Below are positions 11,235-21,515 of a stretch of 64,000 bases of DNA, piece after piece. The position numbers and the translations under genes are program-made. This DNA comes from Anaerolineae bacterium (GTDB lineage Bacteria > Chloroflexota > Anaerolineae > Aggregatilineales > JAFGMM01): NCBI GenBank assembly GCA_027494055.1, contig JAOSJO010000012.1, forward strand, positions 124,001 to 188,000, in the 5' to 3' direction. The number at the start of each line of letters is the position of its first letter. Within the stretch, counting starts at the first letter, position 1. The notes beneath the pieces were generated by a model. The model made no database searches, was not told the DNA's origin, and saw only the letters and a program-made list of their open reading frames with translations.

Positions 11235-13289
11235 ACAGCTCACCGTCCTTGAGGTTCGCGACCTCAACGTAAGCTACCGCAGCCGGCGCGGCGTCGCCCG
11301 CGCTGTGCGCGACCTGTCGTTCGCGATCCGCGACGGCGAGACGTATGGCCTGGTTGGCGAGTCGGGTTGCGGCAAGTCAACCGTCGCGCTGGCGATCATG
11401 CGCTACCTGCCGCCGAAGACCGAGACGAGCGGGGCCATCGTCTTCAAGGGCAGGGACCTGATGGACATGCCGGGGCATGAACTGCGACACCTGCGCGGCA
11501 ACCGGATTGCTATTGTCTACCAGGACCCCCAATCGTCGTTGAACCCTTCGCTGACCGTCGAGCGGCAGCTTGTCGAGGTCATCAGTGCCCACGAGCCAAC
11601 TACGCCCGATGCGGCGCGCGAGCGCATCCTCCAGATGCTCGAACTCGTGCGCATGCCCGACCCCCGCTACATCCTGGAGCGCTACCCGCACCAGTTGAGC
11701 GGGGGGGATGCAGCAGCGTGTGGTCATCGCGATGGCGCTGCTGCTGAATCCCGACCTGGTCATCATGGACGAGCCGACGACCGGCCTGGACGTGACCGTC
11801 GAGGCAGGCGTGCTGGACATCCTCGACGACCTGCGCCGCGAGTTCAAGATGGCGGTGCTTTATATCAGTCACAACCTCGGCGTGATCGCGCGCATCTGCG
11901 ACCGGGTCGGCGTGATGTACGCGGGTGAGATGATCGAACAGGCCTCCACGCACGACCTGTTTCACCGGCCCCACCATCCCTATACGCTCGGCTTGATGCA
12001 CTGCGTGCCGCGCAGAGGCGTTCGGTACGACACGGAGGCCCTGTACTCGATTCCGGGGCGCGTCCCGCCCCTGACCGCGCTCCCGCAGGGGTGTACGTTC
12101 GCCGCGCGCTGCGCCCTCGCCGAAGCGGCGTGCAGCGCCAGCAGACCCACGCTGACGCAGGTCGCCACCGACCACCTCGCGCGGTGTTTCCGCTGGCAGG
12201 CCGTGATCGAGCAGCCGGAGATGGTCACACAGACCGGCGCGCCGCCCGGCAAAGCAGCCGAAACGCGCACGGAGGCCCTGCTCAATGTGCGCCGGCTCAA
12301 GGTGTATTTCTCCCAGGCGCTTTCGGTGCTTGGGATCGGCAAGCAGCGGGACATCAAAGTCATCGACGATGTGAGCTTTGACCTCGCCTCCCAGCGCACC
12401 CTCGGCATTGTCGGCGAGAGCGGCTGCGGCAAGAGCACCATCGCGCGTGCGCTCGCCGGCCTTGTGCCGGTCACGGATGGCGAGATCGACTTCGGCGGCG
12501 AGGACTTCTCGGTCTCGATTGACGCGCGGAGCCGGGTCAAGCTCCAACTCCTGCAGATGGTCTTCCAGAACCCCGACTCGTCGTTGAACCCGCGCCACAC
12601 GGTCGAGGTCGCGCTGCGACGCCCGGTGCGCCGCTTCGAGGTGGTGCCGCGCGACCAGGAGGACGACTACATCCTCGCGCTGCTGTACTCGGTCAACCTG
12701 GATGAGACCTATATCGACCGCCTCCCCAAAGAGCTGAGCGGCGGGGGAGAAGCAGCGCGTCGCCATCGCCCGCGCCTTCGCGGGCGGGCCAAAGCTCGTG
12801 TTGTGCGACGAGCCGATCTCATCGCTTGACGTGTCGGTGCAGGCGGCGGTCATTAACCTGCTGCGCAAGCTTCAGCACGAGCGCGATGTCTCGCTGATCT
12901 TCATTGCCCACGACCTGAACGTCGTGCGCTATATCTCCGACGAGGTGGCGGTGATCTATCTGGGGCGCATCTGCGAAATTGGCCCCACCGAGGCGATCTT
13001 CAGCCCACCCTACCACCCCTATACCGAGGCGCTGATGTCCGCGATCCCCGTCATCGATCCCGACGTGGACATCACGCCCATCCGCCTGTCCGGGACCGTC
13101 CCCAGCCCGGCGAAGCCGCCCGCGGGATGTCGCTTCCACACCCGGTGCCCGCGCAAGGTCGGCCCGATCTGCGAGGCCGAAGACCCGCCCGCGCGGGAGA
13201 CAGGCGAGGGCCATACGATCTACTGCCACATCCCGCTGGATGAACTGCGCACCCTGCAAAGCGAACGCCTGGCCGAATCCGCCGATTAG
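11228..13289 (+). CDS. Double ABC ATPase (DppD-DppF-like) apparently fused; both halves frameshifted at their LSGG signature
   Basis: Two Walker A motifs (GESGCGKST x2), two LSGG motifs, two Walker B/DEP motifs, two oligopeptide C-terminal Cys-rich regions. Confidence 0.85.
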
Positions 13290-13309
13290 CCCACTGGAGA
13301 GCGAGGTCC

Positions 13310-14002
13310 ATGCTGGCATTTGTTGACATCGAGCACAGGAAGGTCATCGACAACCCCGAAAAGGGGCCGCACCACCTGAAGGACTACTTTCAACGGGTGG
13401 ACAACATCGCCGCCGCCGTGGGGCTGCCCTGCACGCCGGTCCACTACCTGGACTTCAGCCTGGACTGGCTGCGCGCCAACGAAATCAAGGCGTTCTTCAT
13501 CAGCGGCAACACGCCCGACTGGGTCGAGTACGACTGGGACGAGTTCAAGCCGCTCCAGCAGGCCGTGACCTCCGGCGCGTACCCGGTCATGGGGTTCTGC
13601 GGCGGGCACCAGTTGATCGGGATGACGTTTGGCGCGGCGTGCGACGCGCTCGGCCCGCTCGCGCCCGGCGAACCGGACCCGATGCCCGAATACCACCCAG
13701 GGATGCGCAAGGAGAAGGGCTACCTGCCCTTCCAGCTGCACGCGCCAGATCACCCCCTGTTCGAGGGGTTCCCGCCCGGCGGGCCAGTCATCATGGAAAG
13801 CCACTATTGGGAGGTCAAGGCGCTCCCGGCGGGCTTTGCGCTCCTGGCCTCGACCAATTGGTGCCGGATTCAGGTGATGCAACACCGGGAACTGCCGATC
13901 TACTCGACGCAGGGGCACCCCGAAGCGTATACCGAAACCTACCCGGACGGGAGGCGCTTCATCCGCAACTTCGCGCGCGCGACCGGCGTCATCCGTGGCT
14001 GA
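13310..14002 (+). CDS. Class I glutamine amidotransferase-like protein
   Basis: Nucleophile elbow MGFCGGHQLIG and C-terminal STQGHPE motif. Confidence 0.75.
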   Translation: MLAFVDIEHRKVIDNPEKGPHHLKDYFQRVDNIAAAVGLPCTPVHYLDFSLDWLRANEIKAFFISGNTPDWVEYDWDEFKPLQQAVTSGAYPVMGFCGGHQLIGMTFGAACDALGPLAPGEPDPMPEYHPGMRKEKGYLPFQLHAPDHPLFEGFPPGGPVIMESHYWEVKALPAGFALLASTNWCRIQVMQHRELPIYSTQGHPEAYTETYPDGRRFIRNFARATGVIRG

Positions 14003-15423
14003 GACCCGGTCCGCCACGTCGCCGCCGCCAGGGGCGCGGCCCGCTGTGATCCACGAGCAGGTCATCCGTTTTGCCCACGAACTGCGCTTCGCCGACCTGC
14101 CCGAAGCGGTGGTCCGGCAGGCGCAGCGCTGCCTGCTGGACCTGGCCGGCACCGCCGCCGGCGGCTGCATCACCGACGCCTCGCGCATCATACGCGATTA
14201 CGTGGCGCGCCATCATGGGTTCGCCGCCGGGGCCGGGGCGCGCCTCCTGCTTGACGGCCCGGCGGGTCAGCCCTGTCGGCGCGGCGCTGGCCGGCGGCGT
14301 CACCATCGACAGCCTGGACTGCCACGACGGCCACGTGCTGACCAAAGGGCACGCCGGCGTCGCCGTCTTCCCGGCGCTGATGGCGCTCATGGATGCGGAG
14401 CGCGCCGTCGATGGGCGCGAATTCCTGGCGGCGCTGGTGGTTGGTTACGAGATCGCGACCCGCGCGGGGATCGCGCTGCACGCCATGGCCTGCGACTACC
14501 ACAGCTCCGGCGCGTGGACGGCGCTGGCGTGCGCCGCGCTGGGCGCGCGGTTTCTGCGCCTCGACAGCCGGGCCACCTGGCACGCCCTGGGCATCGCGGA
14601 GTATCACGGGCCGCGCAGCCAGATCATGCGCTGCGTGGACCACCCCACGATGGTCAAGGACGGCGCGGGCTGGGGCGCGATGGCGGGCCTGAGCGCGGCG
14701 TACCTGGCCGCCGACGGCTTCACGGGCGCGCCGGCGCTCACGCTTGAGGACGGCGCAGTCGCCGCGACGTGGGCGGACGTGGGGGCGCGCTGGCGCATTC
14801 TGGAGCAGTACTTCAAGCCCTACCCCGTCTGCCGGTGGGCGCAGCCGGCCATCGAGGCGGCGCTCACGCTCCAGCAGGCCCATGGCGTCGCGGCTGCGGA
14901 CATCGCGCGCGTCGAGGTGGTCACGTTTCACCATGCGGTCAGGCTCGGCACGCGCGCCCCTTCGACCACCGAAGAGGCGCAGTATAGCCTGCCGTTTTCG
15001 GTCGCCGTCGCGCTGGTTCGGGGGCGCGTGGGCGCGGCGGAGGTCGGCCACGACGCGCTGCACGATGCGGCGGTGTTGCGGCTCGCCAACGGCATGGCCC
15101 TGGTCGAAAACGCCGGCTATAACGCGCAGTTCCCCGCCGAGCGCTGGGCGCACGTCGTGTTCGACCTGTGGGACGGCCGGCGGCTGACATCGCCGCCGAG
15201 GCCCGCGCGCGGTGGCGCGGACAACCCCTTGAGCGACGCCGAGCTGCGCGAGAAGTACTGGCTGCTCGCGGAGCCGCTGCTTGGCGCGCCGCGTGCGCAG
15301 CAGATCGAGGCCTGCATCGACCGCATCCCGGACGCGCCGGGCGACCTGGACACACTACGCCGGCTGCTGCTGAGTCCCGCCTCCCCGAAACATCATGAGC
15401 TTCATCAAGAGGAAAAGGCATGA
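13995..15423 (+). CDS. MmgE/PrpD family protein, one frameshift ~14270
   Basis: VVRQAQRCLLDLAGTAAGG; TIDSLDCHDGHVLTKGHAGVAVFPALMALMD; DHPTMVKDGAGWGAMAGL. Confidence 0.85.
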
Positions 15424-16766
15424 CCACGAAGATCAGCATCATCGGCGCGGGCAGCGCGGTCTTCTCGCTGCGGGTGACGATAGACCTGTGCCTGACGCCC
15501 AACCTGGAGGGCAGCACGATCAGCTTCATGGACATCGACCAGGGCCGGCTGGACGCCATCCACGGGCTGTGCCAGCGCTACGCGGACGAGATCGGCATCA
15601 CGCTCAACCTGGAGAAGACGACGAACCGGCGCGAGGCGCTGGAAGGCGCGGACTTCGTCATCAACACCGCGCTCGCCGCCGGCCATGAGCGCCTGCGCGC
15701 GGGGTGGGACATCGCCACAGCGCACGGCTACCGCCTCGGCGGGAGCCTGCACATCTTCCATGACGAGGCCTTCTGGATCAACTTCTACCAGTTCCGGCTC
15801 TTCGACGCGATCATGAAGGACATCCTGGAGGTCTGCCCGGAGGCGTGGTACATCCAGGTGAGCAACCCGGTGCTGGCCGGCATCACGTACCTGGGCCGGA
15901 AATACCCGGAGGCGAAGATCACCGGGCTGTGCCACGGCTTCGGCGGCGTGTACCGCATCGCCGACGTGCTGGGCCTGGACCGCGCCGGCCTGACGTTTCA
16001 GATACCGGGCGTGAATCACTTCGTCTGGCTGACGCACCTCTACCACCAGGGGGAGGACGTCATGCCCCAGTTCGACCGGTGGATTGAGGAAGAAGCGCCG
16101 CGCTACTGGGAGACCTGCGCGCCGAGCGACTATCTTGGGCCGGTGGCGGTGGACCTGTACCGACGCTTCGGCGTGTTCCCCATCGGCGACACGTGCAACC
16201 CCGGCGGCGGGTCGTGGCCGTACTGGTACCATGCCGACGCGGCGACCGAGAAACGGTGGCACGAGGACCCGATGGGCTGGTACAAAGGGTACTTCGCCTA
16301 CCTGGACCAGACCATCAGCAAGATCCGCCAGGCAGAGCAGGACGCCACGACGCAGGTCACGGAGGCGTTCCCGCCGGCGCTGTCAGGGGAGATCATGGTG
16401 CCGCTCGTCGAAGCGATTGCGTGCGATATCCCGCGCGTGCTGATCGCCAACATCCCCAACCACGGCGATTTTGTGCCCGGCGTCCCCAGGGACTTCGCGG
16501 TGGAGATCCCGACGCTGGTCAGCCGGCGCGGCATTCAGGGCGTCAAGACCGACGGCCTCCCGCGCCCCCTCACGTCGTACATCCTCCGAGACAGGGTGGC
16601 GCCCATCGAGGTCGAGCTGGAAGCCTACGAGAACGGGAGCCGGGAGGCACTGCTGCAGCTCATCATGATGGACCCGTACACCCGCACAGAGCAGCAGGCG
16701 CGGAGTCTGCTCGACGGCATCCTGGGCCTGCCCTATCACGAGGAAATGCGCCGGCACTACCGATAG
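15420..16766 (+). CDS. Glycoside hydrolase family 4-like (alpha-galactosidase/6-phospho-glycosidase type) protein
   Basis: N-terminal KISIIGAGSAVFSLRVTIDLCLTPNLEGSTISFMDID; VSNPV; LCHGFGG; PGVNHFVW. Confidence 0.8.
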   Translation: MTTKISIIGAGSAVFSLRVTIDLCLTPNLEGSTISFMDIDQGRLDAIHGLCQRYADEIGITLNLEKTTNRREALEGADFVINTALAAGHERLRAGWDIATAHGYRLGGSLHIFHDEAFWINFYQFRLFDAIMKDILEVCPEAWYIQVSNPVLAGITYLGRKYPEAKITGLCHGFGGVYRIADVLGLDRAGLTFQIPGVNHFVWLTHLYHQGEDVMPQFDRWIEEEAPRYWETCAPSDYLGPVAVDLYRRFGVFPIGDTCNPGGGSWPYWYHADAATEKRWHEDPMGWYKGYFAYLDQTISKIRQAEQDATTQVTEAFPPALSGEIMVPLVEAIACDIPRVLIANIPNHGDFVPGVPRDFAVEIPTLVSRRGIQGVKTDGLPRPLTSYILRDRVAPIEVELEAYENGSREALLQLIMMDPYTRTEQQARSLLDGILGLPYHEEMRRHYR

Positions 16767-16807
16767 GCGCGCACGCCATCGCGCCGCACACATAGAGGAG
16801 TCTCACC

Positions 16808-18140
16808 GTGGAGCCGCTTGCCCGCATCATGGTCGATTTCAAGCAGATGAAGGAATTCGCCAAAGACCCCTTCATCATCGAGCGCGGCCAGGGTATCTAC
16901 CTGTACGACATCAACGGCAAGGAATACATCGACGGCATTGCCGGCGTGTTTGTCGCCAGCGTGGGGCACGCCAACCCCGCTGTGCTGGAATCGATCACCA
17001 GCCAACTGGAGCGGCTGACGTTTGCGCCGCCCCTGGCGAGCACGAACCCGCCGGCGCTCCGGCTCGCGGAGCGCCTGAGCGCGCTCACGCCGCCGCAGTT
17101 CAACCTGGTGAAGTTCGCCAGCGGCGGGTCGGAAGCGGTGGAAAACGCGATCAAGATGGCGCTCCAGTATCACAAGCAGGCAGGCGGCCCAGGCCGGTAC
17201 AAGTTCATCACGACCTACGGCGCGTATCACGGGGGGACGCTGGGGGCCTTGAGCGCGAGCGGCGTTTCGGCGCGGCAGACGACCTTCGAGCCGCTGATGG
17301 GCAACTTCATCCACGTCCACCCGCCGAACTTCGCGCGCTGCCCGCTGCACCTCGAACCGGCGCAGTGCGCCGAAACCTGCGTGCTCCAGTTCGAGAATGT
17401 GATCGAGCGCGAGGGACCGGAGACGGTCGCCGGCGTGATTGTCGAGCCAGTCATGAACGTCGAGGGCCTCGTGTGGCCGCCGCCCAGCTATTTCCAGAAG
17501 CTGCGCGCGATCTGCGACCGGTATGGGGTGCTCCTGATCTATGACGAGGTCATCACCGGGTTTGGGCGCACGGGCACGCTCTTCTACTCAGAGCAGGCCG
17601 GCGCGTGGCCTGACCTGCTCTGCTGCGGCAAGGGGATGAGCGGCGGCTACATCCCGCTCGGCGCGACCATCATCGCGGACAGGGTGGCGGCGGCGTTCTG
17701 GGGCGAGGCCGAGGCGAACGTGCAGTACAACGCCGGCCACACCTTCGCCGGCAACCCACTCGCCTGCGCCGCCGGGCTTGCCGTGCTGGACTACATCGAG
17801 GCGCACCGGCTGCTGGAACGGGTGGCGCAGACCGGGCCGTACCTGGCCGCAAAGCTGGAGGCCCTGCGCGCGGACTGCCCCGCGATTGTCTCCGTGCGCG
17901 GGCTGGGGCTTTGGTGGGGCGTGGAATTCAGCCAGGACAACCCCACCGGCCAGCAGAAGGACCTGATCGGGCGTCGCGTCGAGCGGGCCGCGCGCGCGCA
18001 CGGGCTTGTGGTGCGCGGCGCGCCGGCCATGATCTCGTTCGGGCCGCCGCTCACCATCACCGAAGCAGAGATCGACGAGATGGTTCGCCGGCTGGCGCTG
18101 GCGCTCCAGGACGCGATTCCATACCGGGGGTTAGGACAAA
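16808..18140 (+). CDS. Class III aminotransferase (PLP-dependent, GABA/diamino-acid type)
   Basis: LYDINGKEYIDGIAGVFVASVGHANP; LLIYDEVITGFGRTGTLFYSEQ; CGKGMSGGYIPLGA. End set by presumed stop (see finding on apparent fusion). Confidence 0.85.
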
Positions 18141-18151
18141 GGGGGACGGAC

Positions 18152-18933
18152 ATGAGACTCAAGGACCGGGTCGCGCTGGTCACGGGCGGCGCATCGGGCA
18201 TCGGGCGCGCCGCCGCGATACGGCTGGCGCAGGAGGGCGCGAAGGTCGCCATCGCCGACATCAACGGCGAGATGGGCGCGGAGGCGCTTCAGCTCGTGAA
18301 GGACCAGGGCGGCGAGGCGATCTTCATAAAGGCGGACGTCTCGCAAGTCGCGGAGACGGAGCGGATCGTCGCGGAGACGGTCGCCCGGTTTGGCCGGCTC
18401 GACATCCTGGTCAACAACGCCGCGGTCATGCTGGAGAAGACCGCCGTGGACACCTCAGAGGCGGAGTGGAACCGCATCACCGACACCAACCTGAAGGGGA
18501 CGTTCTTCTGCGCCAAGTATGCGATCATGCAGTTTCGCAGGCAGGGCACCGGCGGGAATATCGTGAACATGGCGTCGGTCAACAGCTTCTTCGCCGAGGG
18601 GGCATCGCCGCGTACTGCATGACGAAAGGCGGCATCGCCCAGCTCACGCGCGCGCTGGCGATGGACCACAGCGGCGAGGGCATCCGGGTCAACGCGATCT
18701 GCCCCGGATGGATCGAGACGCCGATGAACGCGAACTTCTTCGCGCTCGGCCCGCACATCCGCGAGCAGGCCGGCAGGCTGCACGCCATCGGGCGGACCGG
18801 CCAGCCGGAGGAGGTCGCCGACGCGGTGGTCTTCCTGGCGTCTGACGAGGCCTCTTTCATCACCGGGTCGATGCTGACCGTCGATGGCGGCTTTTCGGCG
18901 GGGCTTGCGCCCGCGCTGGGGATTGTGGTGTAG
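18152..18933 (+). CDS. Short-chain dehydrogenase/reductase, one frameshift ~18600
   Basis: VALVTGGASGIGRAAAIRLA; NNAAVM; YCMTKGGIAQLTRALAMDH; GSMLTVDGG. Confidence 0.9.
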
Positions 18934-18999
18934 GCCGGCGGTGTGCAGCGGGGTCTGACCTATCCAGAATCCTGCTCGGTGAGCATCTCGGCCAGCGCA

Positions 19000-20344
19000 T
19001 TGCTATGGTCGCATCCGCCACACCGCGCACGCTGCCCAGCGCATCCTGCACCGGGAGCACCCAATCGCCGTTCGGCTGCTGCTGAGCGTGCAACCCACGC
19101 GGACCGTGGATGAAGTGCGTGTTGTTGCCCTCGGTCGTGGCCTTCAATACGACGGCCAACCCTGGTTGAGTGTCAAGCAGATACTTGGTGACAACGCTGT
19201 TCACCGTCTGCTGCACACGATTGCCCAAGCCGTCGTAGGCGTAGCTCGCCCCGCCCATGCTCAAGAGCCGGTTAGCCCTATCCCAAACATAAGCGTTTGT
19301 GCCATCGTGAGTCAAGTTGCCGTTGGCATCATACGTATAGCCTTCGTTCCACGCGCCTCCGTTCACCCGCGAGCGCGTGATCTGGTTGGCGTCGTTGTAC
19401 TCGTACTCTGTCGTCGTCTCGTCCACAACCTCTTGTGTCCGGTTGCCGGCGAGGTCGTAGGTGTACCCGTACTGTCGGAACGGTGTCGCGTCCAGATTCG
19501 CGCCGGGGTAATAATCCGCGCTCAGCACGCGCGCGAGCGCGTCGTAGGCGTACTCGATGGTGTGCAGATCGTATCTGTGGTTCTTGGTCTTCAGGCTCTT
19601 GAAGCGCAGCTTGTAGCCCGTGGAGATCGCCCGCTTCTCCCCTCGGTTGCGAATCTCAATCCGGTAAGGACCCTCTCCTTTGACCGGAATGTAGATGTCG
19701 TTGTCGCCTTCCTGGGCAGCGTGATTGTCAACACTCTGCCAGAAGGTGTTGCCCACGTAGATGTCGCAGATGCCGTGATCCGGCCCCTGCCCCAGCGTCA
19801 GTTCCACGTCCGTGCCGACTTCACCCTCATCCCCGAAACACATCACCGCCAACCAGGCTGTGACCTGTGTGGTGACCATGTAGGGATCGGCATCTGTCCA
19901 CGCGCCTCGATAGCTAATCACGTCGTCGTTGTAGAGAAACACCGTATCCGGGTCCTGTGGATCGAAGGGATGCGGCACACACTCGAATGCCCGCGTGCGG
20001 TTGCCGCGCGCGTCCACGTCGAACGCGAAGTGCCCCAGCGTCTTGCGCCCGGCGCTGTGCCGCAGCAGGCGCAGCCGCCCCGCGCCGTCGTAAGCGTACC
20101 GGCTGCGCAGTCCGCTCGCCCGCGTCGCCGCGATCAGCCGCCCCGCCAAGTCGTGGGCGCAGCGCGTCGTCTGCCGGTCCCAGTCGGTCAGGCTCACCAG
20201 TTGCCCACGCACATCGTAGGTGTAGGTGACGGTCAACCCGTCCGGTAGCGTCAATCGCGTGCGCAGCCCGCCGGCGTCGTAAGCATACTGCACCGTCTGC
20301 TCGGTTTGCCCGTCGTCGAACGTGACCGCGACGGGCCGGCGCAT
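19000..20344 (-). CDS. RHS/YD-repeat protein fragment lacking both the usual N-terminus and the core C-terminus
   Basis: Multiple YD repeats: YTYDVRGQLVSLTDWDRQ, YAYDGAGRLRLLRHSAG, YTYDLAGNRTQEVVDETTTEYEYNDANQITRS, YTYDANGNLTHDG; breaks off after DALGSVRGVAD. Confidence 0.85.
19021..19117 (-). repeat. Direct repeat copy A (RHS segment FIHGPRGLHAQQQPNGDWVLPVQDALGSVRGV)
   Basis: About 85-90% identical by eye to 21861-21957, same orientation. Confidence 0.8.
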
Positions 20345-20391
20345 CGCGTCGTTTCTAGCTATATTATAATTAGGAATAAAGTGTTAATTCA

Positions 20392-20673
20392 TCAAGTAGT
20401 TTTCTGAGTCTCATTTGCATTATCAGAAATTGTGCTAAGGCCACTTCTGATGTCCTCCCGCCGTTCTGCAAAATCGTTTTTCTCCAGGAGCTTTTTCATT
20501 GTATCTGCAAAGGCGCGTATAGTTTCGATAGGAGTAAGCATCTCGCTCCGCAAGATTTGTAGCTTCTCTTCGGCGCTCACATCCTTGAACTGGTTTAAGT
20601 TATCAGGTCCAGACAAAGTCTCCTCCCTTAGAGAACGATGTGTAATTTTGTAGCGATCGTTCCTGCTTCCCAC
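20392..20673 (-). CDS. Small protein downstream of RHS effector ORF; candidate immunity protein, weakly HisKA-like
   Basis: 93-aa ORF, AT-richer DNA, 3' of the effector ORF on the same strand; EEKLQILRSEMLTPIETIRAFADTMKKLLEKND resembles a DHp helix. Confidence 0.5.
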   Translation of the reverse strand: MGSRNDRYKITHRSLREETLSGPDNLNQFKDVSAEEKLQILRSEMLTPIETIRAFADTMKKLLEKNDFAERREDIRSGLSTISDNANETQKTT

Positions 20674-21515
20674 GTGATACTGGGAGTACCAAAAGGTGCT
20701 CCCTCAATCTCGCTAAACATACTACCTGGCCTCTCAACTTGGAAACCACCAATGAACCATTGCAATGGTTGCCCATTCTTAACTCCCGTGGCAGCTACCG
20801 TCGTACCTGAGGATGTTTTTGCTATCCTGGCCGCTTCCCTCCCGAAACTGTACGCACCAGTGGGAGGTGGGAATACCGTGTAAACCAGATCAGCCATATG
20901 ATCAGGACGAACTTCCTCGTTTTCTATTGCTTCATCCACGCCGACTTGCACCCCCCATTTTTTCGCCTCCTTCCAGCCAAGGTACATTTTCACCACAAAG
21001 TATTGGTCTGGGGAAGCCCCAAGTTCAGCAAGCCACTTACTGTTTCTCCAATCCTCTTTAAGGTTGGTTGCGATTACTGTATCCATTGGATGAGTTTTCT
21101 TCATTGCAATTGCGTTTTCGTAATCACCAGCTCCCAACTCCACAATCACACGAACTTGTGGTGTTGGAGTATATGTCGCCGTACACAAATCTATTGGCTC
21201 ACGTGCTGGGTTGGCCTCCGGTTCAGGTTTGGTCTCTGGCTGAGGCTGTGTCTGTGGAGGCAATTGGGTTGCCGCCGGATTGGGCGTGGGTGGCACTGGG
21301 GGTCTCTCCGGCGGAATCTGGGGAACAGGCTGAGGAATGTAGAACGACAATACGATCATCCCCGCGAATATCAAGATTCCAGCGCCAGCCAGCCCCCCCA
21401 CCGCAATGCCCAATCCTGTTGCGGTTGCAGCAGTAGCTTCAGCCAGAGTAGCGCCGCTTGCTGCTCCTGCACCGGCTGCGAATAGAGGCTCAACAATAAG
21501 CTCTGGCTTGCTCAA
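20628..21515 (-). CDS. RHS C-terminal effector/toxin-like region (TM segment, Pro-rich linker, putative Rossmann methyltransferase-like domain)
   Basis: Overlaps RHS core end by ~25 nt in a different frame; GIAVGGLAGAGILIFAGMIVLSFYIP; VIVELGAGDYENAIAMKKTHPMDTVIATNL; HMADLVYTVFPPP. Confidence 0.6.
   Translation of the reverse strand: MSKPELIVEPLFAAGAGAASGATLAEATAATATGLGIAVGGLAGAGILIFAGMIVLSFYIPQPVPQIPPERPPVPPTPNPAATQLPPQTQPQPETKPEPEANPAREPIDLCTATYTPTPQVRVIVELGAGDYENAIAMKKTHPMDTVIATNLKEDWRNSKWLAELGASPDQYFVVKMYLGWKEAKKWGVQVGVDEAIENEEVRPDHMADLVYTVFPPPTGAYSFGREAARIAKTSSGTTVAATGVKNGQPLQWFIGGFQVERPGSMFSEIEGAPFGTPSITWEAGTIATKLHIVL

Noticed and set aside
19088-20248. + strand 386-aa ORF
   Set aside because: Antisense shadow of the YD-repeat gene; no recognisable domain.
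21490-21515. Programmed frameshift between RHS core and effector
   Set aside because: No clear slippery site. A TTG start with overlap, or a simple indel, explains it equally well given the error rate in this window.
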